Assembly: GCA_017893485.1 (NCBI GenBank)
Contig: JACEHZ010000365.1
Location: 248,001-312,000 of the forward strand
Length of the DNA: 64,000 nt
Source: Hemerocallis citrina
Lineage: Eukaryota; Streptophyta; Magnoliopsida; Asparagales; Asphodelaceae
Direction: 5' to 3'
Both the position numbers and the translations under genes were made by a program. Shown here piece after piece: positions 34,981 to 46,549 of this stretch (the first letter of the stretch is position 1; each line of letters begins with the position of its first letter). The notes under the pieces were generated by a model. The model was not told the origin of the DNA and did not search any database. It saw only the letters and a program-made list of their open reading frames with translations.

Positions 34981-35290
34981 ATCACTCCCTTCCTCCCCTC
35001 AAATGAAATTGCTAGACTCAACACAGTCATCAACTTCTAAACTAATTGGGGTCGACGAAACGCTAGTCATAATGAACAGTGGTCATGGGAAGGTTACCTA
35101 TTCAAAGCAATGGGAACACCGAATCTGCAAATCCAACTAGCACCACAGTCAAACACCAGACTAAGCACCAGCACCGCCCAGTAAAACATCCCAACTCCTA
35201 GAGAGCAAAGCTCTTAGATTTTCTAGAGAGAGAAAGTGTGATAAATGAGGAAGGGAGGGGGGGTGGTGGTGGTGGTGGTGAAATACACTC

Positions 35291-35300
35291 CTATTTATAG
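35291..35300 (-). promoter_or_regulatory. TATA box for the antisense accessory gene
   Basis: The minus strand reads CTATAAATAG, about 310 bp upstream of the antisense start at 34980. It is in the right orientation for antisense transcription, and between the two lies a leader-like segment with a (GGT)n-type tract. Assignment is by position and motif only. Confidence 0.5.
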
Positions 35301-35454
35301 AACCTTCAAGACCAAATCCCCATGTGGTGATATCCTAGCCAGCCACACGATCTAACGGTCAAATTACACTTCACCCGAATCAATTAGAATAGTATCCCAG
35401 TAAAGGAACAGTTGATCGGCAAAACGAGCGATTGTCACAATGCTCGGCCGATGA

Positions 35455-35575
35455 ATTACAATGGGGGTAGACAATTCAAAAAATTCTTGGTAAGCACAAT
35501 AGGCTAGACAATTCAACAAATACTTGGCAGGCGCAATGGGTTAGACAATTCGTCAAATACTTGGTTGGCACGAAA
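35455..35575. repeat. tandem array of about 48-bp units
   Basis: Three units contain AGACAATTC, then AAATACTTGG or a close variant, then GCACAA or GCGCAATGG. Non-coding. Confidence 0.75.
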
Positions 35576-36229
35576 TCACCACCGACAATGAGAAACCCAA
35601 TGCAAGCCAAATTCCTTGTTGATCTGCTCTGTCAACTCATACAACGAAAACCCCCAACTTCGAACTCCGCTTCACAACGCATCAACAACGACCACACGGA
35701 GCTTCAAGAGAAAAGATGAACAAATTCTTACTACTTAGCACACTCAAGATGATTTATCTCATACCTTGTCTACCTAAAGCTTCAAAGAGATAATCAATCC
35801 ACAACCCAAGCTCCTTGTAACATACAAGCTCCAAAATTTCAAAAACCAAAACAAAAAAAAAATCCAAACAAAGAAGGAATTGGATTTTTCGGCCTAAAAT
35901 GAAGGAATGAGGGCACGTGTCGTTTTATAGCATGGTCGGGTTGGGTTTCTGAGCCAAACCCGCAAGCAAAATTCAAAAGAAAAGAAGAAAAGAAGTTGTT
36001 AAAGATAAACGGTACACGGGCGGGAGCTCCAAACCCGTCTGAACTCCAAAACCCAAACCTTGTTTCTCCTTCTTCTTTGAAATTTTTTTCTTCTCCGAAA
36101 CTTGGCCCCATCATAGCTCCATGCAAGTTCAAAGCCATCGACGAAGGTGCCACCGTGGACAAAGCCCCTACTTCGACCAAGAACATCTCCGAAATTCGAC
36201 AATTGCCTCCATGGTTCGACGATGAAACA

Positions 36230-36600
36230 TGGGAATTGCTCCATAGCTCGGCGAGAAATTCAAGAAGTCATAGCTCATAGCTCGGCAAAAGTTCAAGGCT
36301 CATAGGTCGCGAAGGGGGTAGGTCTGCGAAGCTTATAACTCTACGAGAAGTTCAAGGCTCTATAGCTCAGCGAGATGCTCAAAACTTCATAGCTCGGCGA
36401 GATGCTCAAAACTCCATAGCTCGGCAACACCACCTCGTAGCTCAACGACCAAGCTCAAGACTCCATAGCACAGAAAAACCCATAGCTCGGCGACTCCACC
36501 TCGTTGCTCACCGAGGGAGGCAAGTCGACGAAGGCAATGGCTAGACATCGGGGTCGCTCGATGAAGGCAAGAGCTCATGGCTCTGTCAAGACTTAGGCTC
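36230..36600. repeat. minisatellite-like array around CATAGCTCGGCGAGA
   Basis: At least eight diverged copies of a core CATAGCTCGGCGAGA with GCTCAAAACT or AGTTCAAGGCT spacers, in irregular units of about 30 bp. It lies in the 3' non-coding part of the gypsy element, upstream of the 3' LTR. Open frames crossing it are artefacts of the repeat. Confidence 0.75.
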
Positions 36601-37322
36601 CCCGTAGCTCGACGACGAAGTCATCCTATAGCTCGGCCAAACCGTCGATCGAGCTAGGGGGCTCCGAAAGTGAACAACAGCCTTTACATCATCCAGGAAA
36701 TCATGCCCCAGAGCGATCGACACTCTAGATTGCACCACACTATCCCCATCACTCTGCTCACTTCTCCACCGCTTGATCTCACTTAGCGGGCGAGCAGAGT
36801 ACTGATGAATGCTCCTGATGGTGCCACATAGCTACTCACCACAACGATTCAATCATCACTATTCAAACCCATTAGCGGGCGAGCCAGATTGTGAACAATG
36901 CCTCATATCACGCCAAAAAGCGTGCCGAGGTATGATAATTCATCTTAAATTCAAAAAAATCCCAAAAATCATTTTAAAAATTAAAAAATTAAATTAAAAA
37001 AATCTAAAATATTTATTTAAATTCGAAAACTAACTATAATTTCTGAAAAAATAATTTAATTTTTATTAATTAAAAAAATCGAAAAAGTGATTAAAATTTT
37101 GTGAAAAAATATTTAAAATTCCAAGAAAATTCGGAAAAACCTGATTTTTTTTGGAAAATTCCATAAATATCAAGGAAAATATCTTCCATCTCCAGAAACT
37201 TCTGATCAGTTCCAGGTATCTTCAGTGCATCCTGAAAGCTAAGATTGTATTCTATAATCTAAAAATAAGGCAAACTACTCCCCGAAAGCGAAGAAAATTG
37301 CATTCCGGGAGTGGGAGGCTTA
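36600..37322. other. gypsy 3' non-coding stretch
   Basis: No coding sequence was recognised. It becomes very AT-rich from 36940 to 37150 and ends with a purine-rich tract just before the 3' LTR. Confidence 0.6.
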
Positions 37323-37969
37323 TGATAATGATAAAAATCTCAGCAAATCAGGGTCGTATGATTCTAGCACAGATCTCAAAGCTTCTACAAGTAGATTAAT
37401 CATAACGAGTTTATTAACAGGTCCGGGCCTTCTCTAGACTCCTCTACAAGACATGGGTCTCTTTCAAGCCCATAAAAACGACAGATTAGGCCTACTAAGA
37501 GAGACCCAATCCATGAAAGTTGTCAGTCAAATCTCTTATCCCCAAACAAGAGAGCTTATCTCTTGAGGCGGCAATTTGAACAGAAGATAAGGAATTCATA
37601 GTCGATCTAATGGATTTATATCAATCTCCTATACTGTTTCTCAGGCATATACATACCCTCCCCCTTCATCAGTCAGAAGGTAATCAACAGTTTCTTTCTC
37701 AAACTCTTTTTTTCTCTCTGGTTCTAACTTGAGTGCCGGAGAGTCTGTCGCCGGAGCCACCCCCGGTGTTCCAGGCTTTTTGCAAGTCCATTAGCCGCGT
37801 CAGCAACCATCGGATCCAGATCACGGTGTTCAATCAACGATCTAGATTCAATCTCAGGAGTTCTAACTGCATTTCATGGCAACGATCAAAGGAAGGTCAT
37901 ATTTTTAATAGTTTCCATCAAAGATTAACTCATTATCTGTTTGCTCCCACACCAAAATAAGAAGCAACA
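37323..37969 (+). repeat. 3' LTR
   Basis: Starts TGATAATGATAAAAATC and ends AGCAACA. The box matching the 5' LTR TATA reads CATATACATA here. The purine-rich GGGAGTGGGAGG just upstream (near 37310) is the probable polypurine tract. Confidence 0.9.
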
Positions 37970-37999
37970 AATTGGGCTATCGAAAAAAGAAAAATATCA

Positions 38000-38014
38000 A
38001 TCTAGAGGTTATAT
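38000..38014. repeat. target-site duplication of the L1-type LINE (left copy)
   Basis: ATCTAGAGGTTATAT, identical to 44207-44221. Confidence 0.88.
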
Positions 38015-38062
38015 ATATATATTTTTTTGACTGGCAAAAGGTAGGATAGTCCTACCTCACAG

Positions 38063-38066
<4 letters not shown>

Positions 38067-38139
<73 letters not shown>
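38067..38139. repeat. (TA)n tract in the LINE 3' tail
   Basis: More than 35 TA units at the 3' end of the LINE, next to a short A run on the minus strand. Confidence 0.92.
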
Positions 38140-38141
<2 letters not shown>

Positions 38142-38469
38142 AAAGAAAATAAGTGCTAGTACTATTACAAAAGAGGCTGTAGTTGGTTGCTCGAACATAG
38201 GATGGAGCCGAGTTCGAGATGGCATGCCTTTGGATCGTAGAGAGGGTAGTGGACTATTGTCGTACACCTCTACTAGATCCACTGACATGATCTCATCCCT
38301 CTTTTCCACCCTTAACAAAGCCCGAAACAAAATAACTTCTTAACAGTCGAGAGAGAGCAAAAGACAACTAAAGTTTGTGAAGATTACAAAACCGGACTAG
38401 ACACAGTCCCAAAAAACAACAGTCCCAAAAGCAAGAAATAAAGACCATAAACAGAGTAACCATCAGAGA

Positions 38470-41400
38470 TCAATTTGCGTTTCCATCGGTAGTGTCCCCT
38501 CGAGGTGGCCTCATTAAGTCACTGTCTCCCGTCCCCCTGATTTCCTCCATAATATTGGTCTTCTTCTTTGATTCTCCACTTGAATCTAGCCAATATGAAA
38601 ACCAGAATTTTATATTAGTGATCAGCTTATCCACAGATGTATGCTTGCTGTGAAAAATTCTATCATTTCTAGTATTCCAAAGACTCCAACAGACATCTAT
38701 AGTGACCAGATGCCATGAGTGAGTGAATTTGTGGTTGTTGAGATCAAAACACCAAGTGGTAAAACATGCCGAGATAGACTCCGGCAGATTGGTGATGTTG
38801 AAGGCTTGTGTGAAGTGTAGCCATATTTGAGCGGCCTCCGGGCACTCAAAGAAGATGTGGTAGGTGGTTTCAATCTGACATGCACAAGTAGTGCATGCCA
38901 GATCACCATCCTAACCTTTAGAATGTAATTTATCCTTCAAGTTGAGCTTTTCTTCGCACAACATCCAAATGAAGATTTTACATTTGAGTGGTGCGCAGTT
39001 CTTCCAACAAGCGCAGAAGAAGGGGGAGAGGAGGCCGGAGACACTATAGAAGGTGTAAGCTGATTTGACCGAATAGCACCCAGAGATAGAATGGTCCCAG
39101 ATGGCTTGATCAGGTTGCTGCGATGGCTGAACATTGGAGATGGCCTGAAGAAGGAGTCTCTTTTCTATCAAGATGCTACTAGTAGAGGATGTGTACAGAC
39201 TAGGTATCCAAGCCCACATGCCTTGGTGCAGAATGCCCTGAGATCTCAGAGATGCTTCTTTGTTCCATGTTGCTTCAAAGAGGGAGGGGAAGAGGGTGGC
39301 AATGCTTTGTCTATCAATCCATTTAGAGGTCCAGAACTTGAGCAAGATCCCATTGCCAAGTTCCCAAGAGATCCCCTAATCGAATTGTTCTTTAAGTTTG
39401 AACAGAGTCTTCCAGAAGTTTGAGGACTGGGCCTTGCAGAGGAAATCGCCAGTGGTGTGGTTGAAATAAAGGGACTTAAGAGTTTGGGAGCATAGAGAGT
39501 TTTCAGTATAGAGCTTCCACCACCATTTCATGAGTAGTGCATTATTGAATTGTTGAAGATCAAGCACACCAAGACCACCCTGTTTCTTAGGCTGGCATAT
39601 ACGCTTCCAGCTAGTACAAGAGGCCCCCGTAGCCTTGGTGTCTCCTCTAACCCAAAAGAATCTACTCCTCATTTGGTCGATCCTGGTTACCACCCACCGA
39701 GGCAGCTTGAAGAAAGAGGCAAAGTAAGTAGGGAGGGCACTAAGAACAGAGTTGATCAGAATGAGTAGACCCCCCCCCCCCCCCCCCCGAGATAGGAGTC
39801 TGCCTTTCCATGTGGACAATCTCTTCTCAATCTTGAGGAGCAAGGGTTGCCAGTCCCTTTTCTTGAGCCTTCCCCTTGCAAGAGGCATTCCTAGATACTT
39901 GGTTGGCAAGGTATCTTGAGTGCAGCCTAAGATGTGTGAAAAAGCATTGAGCTTAGCTTGAGAGTGTCCAAAGTCAGTGATGGATGATTTGGAGAGATTA
40001 ATGTGGAGTCCAGAGACATTAGCAAAGAGGTGTAGGAGCACTTTCAGATGAAGAACTTCTTGCTCGTCTCCTTTACAAAAGATCAGAGTGTCGTCGGCAA
40101 ACTATATGGAGAGATTGGTCAGGGAACCCCTTAGGCTGAGCTGAGAGAAGGTGCCATTTTCTCTGCCAACTCGCAACATTTGTGCAAGAACATCCACCGC
40201 CAGGATGAAAAGCATTGGAGAAAGAGGGTCTCCTTGTTTGAGTCCTCTTTTTGAGCCGATGGTCTTACCCCAATACCATTGACCAAAACATTGGATTTGG
40301 TGGATTGGAGAATTGCTTTGATCCAGGAGCAGCAAAGAGGGCCAAAGCCTCTGGCATTAAGCAATTGGTCCAAGAAATCCCAGCTTAGCGTATCAAAAGC
40401 TTTGCGGAAATCAATTTTCAGCATAAGTGAATCAGATTTCTTAGAACATCATAAGTTGATTGCTTCGTGCGCCACTAGAAAGCAGTCCACCATAGATTTC
40501 CCTTTGAGAAAGGCACTTTGAGATGATGATACGAGAGTATGCAGCAGAGGACTTAGCCTGTTGGCAAGGATCGTAGTGAAGATCTTCATGGAGCAATTGA
40601 GCAAGCTAATGGGCCGATAGTCGGAGACAGAAGAGGCTCCTTCGCATTTGGGAATAAGCACAATTGTAGAATAGTTAAGTCTATCGATGCCAACTTCACC
40701 ATGCTCGAGGGCCAGAAGCATATTGCATAAGTAATCTTGGATAGTTTCCCAGTGCTATTGATAGAAATGCATAGAAAAACCATCAGGGCCTGGGGCTTTA
40801 TCTCCGTTCATATCAAAGATTGCTCTCTTGATTTCTTCTTTACTGAAATCTGCATCAAGTGTAGAGAGATCAGACATTGGTGATGGATAGAGAGATGCCC
40901 ACTCTGTTCTAAAATCTGGCTCTGAGCTGGTGCCACATATGTCTTTGAAATGCGACTCGAAGCAGAATTTGATCACCGACTGATCAGTGATGAGGTCTCC
41001 GTTGTGAAGAAGTGAAAAGATGAAATTCTTGTGTCGCCTCCCGTTAGCCATAGAGTGGAAGAACTTACTATTAGCATTACCCTCTTTGATCCAAGTGATA
41101 CGAGATCTCTGTCTCCAGTATGTGACCTCAGCTTGGACTAGTTTGTGATATTCAGAACGAGCATCATTGAGCTCAGCAGATTGGGTGGAGTCTAAATTCT
41201 ATGAATCAGCTAAAATATCAAGATTGTGAATCACTTGGAGCAGGGACTCCTTGCGCTTGGGGATGTGGCCGAAGACCTCGTTCCTCCACCTTCTGATCCT
41301 TCTCTTTAAGAGGGTAAGCTTCTTAGCAAAGATATCAACTTTGGATCCAACACAATTGAAACTAGTCCACCAGCTAGTGACATTGTGGTTAAAATCCTTG

Positions 41401-42139
41401 TGAGAAGCCCATGCTTTTTCGAATTTGAAGTAGTGGATTTTGTTCTGAATTGCTTGGGAGTCGAGAATAATAGGGCAATACGGGGTAGGGAGTGCAGGAC
41501 GCAAGAGGGGAAGGACTGATCAAACTGGCTTGAGATAAGGAATTTATCCAGTCGCGCACAAGAAGCATTTTGCCTGAGGTTAGACCATGTATATTTCCTC
41601 CCTGCCAGCGGGAGATCAATGAGTTGTAGTTGTTGAATCCAACTGCAAAAGTTCTTCATGTCTCTACTGGAGCTGGAGCCTCTGTTCCTTTCTTGATTGG
41701 AGACGGTCACATTGAAGTCTCCACAGACGACCCATGCATCACAGAGTACTCTACGTCGCTGTACAATTTCATGGAAGCAGAGGTCTCTATCATCAAGCTC
41801 AAAAGGGGCGTAGACTAAGGTAAGGGACCATTCAATCCCTGATGATCTAGTGCGGAAAGAGAGGGAGATTGAGAATAAATCAATGGCACAATACAGGAAG
41901 TCGAAAAAGTTGTCGTTCCAGCCAACAAGAATGCCACCGCAGCTATCAACAGCATCTAGGGATCGCCAATTATTAATGTAATTACCTCCGATGGAGGAGA
42001 GTTTATGAGTGGAGGGTTTAGACAGCTTAGATTCCTGTAGGCACGCTACATTGATTTGGGCGTTCCGGCGTCCGTCTTTTATCAAGGTACACTTAGAAGG
42101 GTTGCCGAATCCCCGAACATTCCAACTTCCTATCTTCAT
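38470..42139 (-). pseudogene. LINE ORF2 (endonuclease - reverse transcriptase), broken
   Basis: ORF2 cuts target DNA and copies the RNA. The endonuclease begins MKIGSWNVRGFGNPSK at 42139 and includes CLQESKL, LVYAPFE, CGDFNV and RLDKFLIS. Reverse transcriptase motifs follow: DKAPGPDGFSM, IVLIPKCEGA with [44 protein letters not shown] and FADDTLIF (plus coordinates 40083-40101). The C-terminal part contains KYLGMPLARG, then a zf-RVT-like stretch with LKCKIFIWMLCEEKLNLKD. It ends at the TGA at 38470-38472. A TAG at 40104-40102 lies directly before FADD, another stop lies near 38908, and several frameshifts occur. The catalytic Asp pair is intact at DNA level. The expected length (about 1220 codons) matches plant L1 ORF2. 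Confidence 0.93.
39770..39788. repeat. C19 run inside LINE ORF2
   Basis: Nineteen C on the plus strand expand a glycine run in the minus-strand frame after RLLSRG. The expected family sequence has no such run, so it is an expansion or an assembly error. Confidence 0.9.
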
Positions 42140-42197
42140 TGAAAGTCAAAACACACAACAATATCGAAAAACAAGCAAGGTGCAACCATCTCAGGCA

Positions 42198-44192
42198 TCA
42201 ATTGAGTTGTTGCTGTTGATCGGGGAGATCAACTGCAACCCCTGCAACCTGCTTGAGCTTGGAGATTGAGTGTGGCCCAGTAGCTGCCACTCCCATGGAT
42301 TCCGCAACTTCGAGGATATCATCATTAGAAAGTAAAGCAAATGGATTACGGCATGCATAGTTAATAGAATGCTTCGAAGATGATGTACCTGCCAATTTAC
42401 AGAGGGAGGCAGCCTTAACGGAGGTGCGCAGATGGTGTAGGAATGGCCTGGAGGAGGAAACCTTTGTTGCGGATCTGCTGCGCTTGCGGCGCTTGCTAGA
42501 TCCTTCTTCGAATCCAGGGGGTATAGAGCTTGTGGAAGAGGCGGAGGGTTTCAGGTGACGCCTTGGAATGAGGGACCTTGTTCTAAAACTGGAGGCTGTA
42601 GCTCCAATGGCACCAGAGTTGAAGTGGAAGTTCTTAGAGGTCTCAAGTTTGGAGACACGCTTTCTGACCTCTGCTTCAAGGATAGATTCCACTGTCGGTT
42701 TGATTTGGAGGAATAAGGATTGGGGAATGCTGACTGTCTTGCCTTTCCATTCCATCTGACACATCTCTTCTTCAGGTGCTAAGTCATGTGAGCTGGCAGA
42801 GCTGTCGGGATGGTTAGTGACGCTGCAGAAGGAATATCCAGATTACCCTTAGGCGAATCAGAGTCAATCTCAATGATAGGGGGGTAGGATTTGGTACAAC
42901 CGGTTCCACTAATTGCTGAGGGGGGAGGACCACTTTAGGAATCTTCGCACTAGAATCTGCCAAGCCAGAGATATTCAAAATTGATTGGCAAAAAGGGAAA
43001 GATTTTGTGGGGACTGTGACTGCGCCGCCAAATATTTAACCGTAACAACTGCCTCCGTGATTTTCGCCTTTCCTTTATTGTCCCCGATCACTCCTTGATC
43101 ACGTAGCGGGAATTTCGGGGGGATTTCAACTGTTTGCTGTACCGGCGGTGCTTCCCTCTGATGCCAGAAGCTGGTGGAAGATGCAGTGTTTTGAGAAAAG
43201 AGTCTTACCTTGCTGTTAGCAACATCAGCTGAGGGGATGGGGTTGCCGTAAATAAGCACTGGAACTTCATGGACTTTCAGTTCCTTGGTCCAAGGCACTT
43301 GATAATGGATTAGTAGATTCTTGGGGATGAGGCCAACATCATCGACTTCGATCAAAATGAGGGCTTGGTCACGGGAGGTTGCTGCTTTCATGTCTCCACT
43401 CATGGTCACGTACTTTCCGAATGGTTGAACAATTTGCTCTAAGGAGCTCTGATTCCACATGTGGAATGGCAGCAGGGGAACATTAATCCAGGTAAAGCAA
43501 GGCTTAGGCTTCATCTTAGCTCCGAAGTCCATCGACCACGGGGAGAAGGTTGCATTAAAGCCTGAGAACTGAAAAACCCCATCTGTGATGGCTGATGGGA
43601 ATTGGACGTGAAAAACCCCGTCACAAACCCTCTTTACTTCCCACCATCCACCCTATCGCCTCAAGGCGAAGTTGAGAGCGCTTTCTATTGTTGCGGCGTC
43701 TGGGTTGGATCGGGGGTTGATCAGGTGAAGGAAAGCGCTTGCATGCAATGCTGGAAGGGCCGAAGCTATCTCTGAGTTGTGGGCGAGCTCGATGGCCATG
43801 GACTCCCTTCTGTTGAAGATCGGACAGTCTCTGACTCGGTGACCTACCTTTCGACAGTTGAAGTAATGTATACCGCTCTTCCTGCAGTCTTTCGCCAGGT
43901 GGTCCATGTCCCCACACCGCATGCATCTTGTCTCCATCCTGCTGCGACGATATTCGTGCTTGATCTGGGGTCGGCGATGTAGAGGCGATTTGAGGGGAAT
44001 GAGGGTTTGGGAAGAGGAAGGGAATTTTTTGGGATTTTTGGCAGGGAAGTGGAAGGGGCGGGGTGTAAAGGGTTTTGGTGTGGGGATCGAGAAGAGTAAT
44101 GATAAGGGGTAGGAGCCATTAGCACCTGAGCATAAGATCTGCTCTTGTACCAAGGCAGCCATGCTCTCTCGTCTCTCCTCTCTCATGTTCAT
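42198..44192 (-). pseudogene. LINE ORF1 (nucleic-acid-binding protein), broken
   Basis: ORF1 proteins bind the element RNA. The frame opens with MNMREERRESMAALVQEQ at 44192. It continues to a CCHC knuckle CMRCGDMDHLAKDC and a second knuckle YFNCRKVGHRVRDC, whose first Cys is replaced by Tyr. A TAG follows near 43651. The same frame goes on with a DUF4283-like region (CFTWINVPLLPFHMWNQSSL, then VLIYGNPIP). It passes a damaged stretch around 42975-42764 and ends after a basic segment SSKRRKRSRSATKVSS at 42198. ORF2 begins 58 nt further on. Usual plant order is DUF4283 first and knuckle after it; here the knuckles precede, which may reflect an alternative ORF1 architecture. Confidence 0.78.
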
Positions 44193-44206
44193 GTCTATTA
44201 GATTTC

Positions 44207-44221
44207 ATCTAGAGGTTATAT
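44207..44221. repeat. target-site duplication of the L1-type LINE (right copy)
   Basis: ATCTAGAGGTTATAT, identical to 38000-38014. Confidence 0.88.
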
Positions 44222-45204
44222 TTAAGAGCTACATTAGACAAATTTAATGATCATAGCATTATCGTTCCATGGATTTAAATTCCTTGAAGGAAAATTTTGG
44301 TCATTATCTCCTAGTCTGGAGCTGGGGGACTGCATGGAGGATCGATAATACTATAGTACTATGCCACTAAATTTGTACACCAAATAATATAGTGCAAGTG
44401 CAAGTGTGCAGCCTCCATTATAATCAATCAAAAAAAAATAAAAATTGTACACCAAAGAATATAGTGCAAGTGCAAGTGCGCAACATCCGCCGTAACAAAA
44501 AAAAACCTAGAATACAAATGGGCAAAGGAGACCATATCATTTTAGTTAGAGCACAAGACTTGCTGACTATATCATTACAAGTATAATGTACGTGTGATGC
44601 ACGTCTAAAAAAAGGTAAAGTCATCAAATTAAATGAATATATATATTGAACAAAAAAATAGTTTATATTTGAATGTTTTGATTTGGGCTACACGCGCGGT
44701 GCACATTTATAGTGGTTGGATATAATTTGGACGTGTATTATACGTGTTTATATAATTACAAAGTTAGGATTTGTTTGTTACAAACCCCTACTCTCCCATT
44801 AAAATAGTAAAGAAGTTTGTGGTAACTGGCATAACTTAACTTAGCAGGAAAAAACAAAAAATAAAAAGTGGTTACTATATATATCAACTCTCATTAGAGT
44901 GTTTGCAGCTTCGTTCTTCGTGCTGGGTAAAAAGAAAGCATTGAAACCCCCCTCTCCCCCCCTCCCCCACCACCACCACCACCACCACCACCACACACAC
45001 ACACACACACAATTCAGGTCCTAGGGGTCATGATGAATAAAGTTTGAAGAAACATAGAAACTTTTAGCAAAACCGCTTACAAATAAGTAAACCAACCCTT
45101 AATTCAAGTTTTAAAAAAATGCTATTTGACACTTTATCATCACAACTTGGCATACTAACTATACACAGCAAGGACCAGACCAGACAGGAAAGCATGGGGA
45201 CTTT
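44222..45204. other. non-coding stretch with short repeats
   Basis: Contains a two-copy repeat of about 75 bp (TTGTACACCAAA followed by AATATAGTGCAAGTGCAAGTG, near 44372 and 44445). It also has a compound (CCA)n(CA)n microsatellite at about 44967-45010. No gene was recognised. Confidence 0.6.
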
Positions 45205-46048
45205 GAGAAAAACGGCACCTTCACAATACGCTTACTTTATAACCATCTATATTTTAGAAGTTGTAAACTGAACTGGTCAGATATTATATGGAAAGCTAAA
45301 GCCCCGCTCAATGTTAAATTCTTCCGTTGGTTAGTCCTTAATGATGCGATTTTGACCTGTGAGAATCTGTCCAACGCCAACCGAATATTGATACTTCCTA
45401 TGGATTCTACAACTCATTCACCGAAACCATAGAGCATCTATTTCTGGCTTGCCACCAGAGCAAAGCAGTCCTCGTAGAGATCCATTGGGCTCTTGGCACT
45501 ACTGAATATCCCAGCTTATATGTGGACTTGTGGACTGGTCCAAAATTTGCCTTTGAGAAACACACTATGAGAGAAGCTTGGTATATTGCGATTGCTACTA
45601 CGACCCGGGTTCTGTGGCTAGATAATAAAAATTATTACTTTCGTGGGACTAATAATAGTATTTCTGGTGATATAAATCATATTATGCATCTTATTTTATT
45701 TTGGGCTACTGTTGCAGCGACAATTCCATGAAGGAGGATTGCCAGCGCTTTCCACGTTGAGGAGTACGATGACGATGAGGTCGAGATTGGTCCTACGCTT
45801 GACTGAAGGATGCCTTTTGTTAAATTTTCATGGATCCCCACCCCCAAAGACCTGTTGAGGGGAATCCCGTAGTATTGTTTGTACTTTTGATTTTACCCTT
45901 TTGTATGCTTTTATTTTTATATGTTTGTCCCACCCTCCCATATCTGGAGGGGATTCTATGTTTTATTTCTGTAATTTTGTTCAGTATGCTGAATTTTTTG
46001 TTGTATTAACATCTTGTTAATGAAACATGGTGGTTATACTCCACCTTT

Positions 46049-46050
<2 letters not shown>
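45205..46050 (+). pseudogene. LINE ORF2 C-terminal fragment (zf-RVT region) and 3' UTR
   Basis: The plus strand encodes WSDIIWKAKAPLNVKFFRWL, then LVLNDAILTCENL, then a frame with EHLFLACHQSKAV. This is the zf-RVT region at the C-terminus of plant L1 ORF2. After a stop at 45731 a 3' UTR-like region ends in TTGTTAATGAAACATGGTGG and a (TA)n tract. It is 5'-truncated and broken by frameshifts. It is not continuous with the LINE at 38015-44206 and lies on the other strand. Confidence 0.78.

Positions 46051-46051
<1 letters not shown>

Positions 46052-46092
<41 letters not shown>
46052..46092. repeat. (TA)n tract
   Basis: About 20 TA units at the end of the LINE fragment. Confidence 0.92.
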
Positions 46093-46094
<2 letters not shown>

Positions 46095-46157
46095 TCAACA
46101 GATTATGTATAATTTCAAATCTAAGAAGGAAAATGATCTATTCTAATAATTATAAAT

Positions 46158-46158
<1 letters not shown>

Positions 46159-46188
<30 letters not shown>

Positions 46189-46194
46189 AAGAAG
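46159..46194. repeat. (AAG)n microsatellite
   Basis: Twelve GAA/AAG units. Confidence 0.95.
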
Positions 46195-46454
46195 CTATTC
46201 TGATGTATGAACAATCCGGCCAAAGGAACAACAATCTTCACTCGTCGCGATGTATAACCAAACCTTACTCCAGCTTCTTCAAGTCATGCATGTTTCTTCT
46301 ATGGATCAACTGGCAAGTAATTAATGTCCACAAGATCACCAACTTTGCTAATGATCTTAAAATCATGCATACGATAATTAAAAGCAGGGGCATAGCTGCA
46401 AGGTCCCGAGGGGATGTGGTTGTGCCCCATGGAATTAAAAAAATTTACTTTATA

Positions 46455-46455
46455 A

Positions 46456-46508
<53 letters not shown>
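46455..46508. repeat. compound (TA)n(GA)n microsatellite
   Basis: (TA)n runs directly into (GA)n. The reading frame across it is an artefact. Confidence 0.95.
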
Positions 46509-46511
<3 letters not shown>

Positions 46512-46549
46512 AAAAACAAATTTATTGAGGGTCTATGTGTAAAATTTGA

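Larger units (their letters stand above)
25296..37969 (+). mobile_element. Ty3/gypsy non-autonomous element with antisense accessory gene
   Basis: Two LTRs (25296-25938 and 37323-37969) are enclosed by an exact 5-bp duplication AATTG (25291-25295 and 37970-37974). The primer site follows the first LTR. Gag and protease are recognisable. Reverse transcriptase, RNase H and integrase are missing, and only a short pol C-terminal remnant follows protease. A degraded antisense gene and several tandem arrays fill 32121-37322. A solo LTR inserted in gag at 27139-30592. Without that insert the element is about 9.2 kb. The LTRs have visibly diverged, so the insertion is old. Confidence 0.92.
38015..44206 (-). 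mobile_element. L1-type LINE, near full length, inactive
   Basis: The minus-strand element is enclosed by a 15-bp perfect duplication (38000-38014 and 44207-44221). ORF1 starts 14 bp inside the 5' boundary. ORF2 carries endonuclease, reverse transcriptase and a C-terminal zf-RVT-type region in the usual order. The 3' end has a short A-rich tail that merges with a long (TA)n tract at 38067-38139. Multiple stops and frameshifts in both ORFs show that it is dead. At 6.2 kb it has nearly the full length of plant L1 elements. Confidence 0.93.

Noticed and set aside
35839..36280. Overlapping frames on both strands in the gypsy 3' region
   Set aside because: No recognisable domain and they run into a minisatellite.
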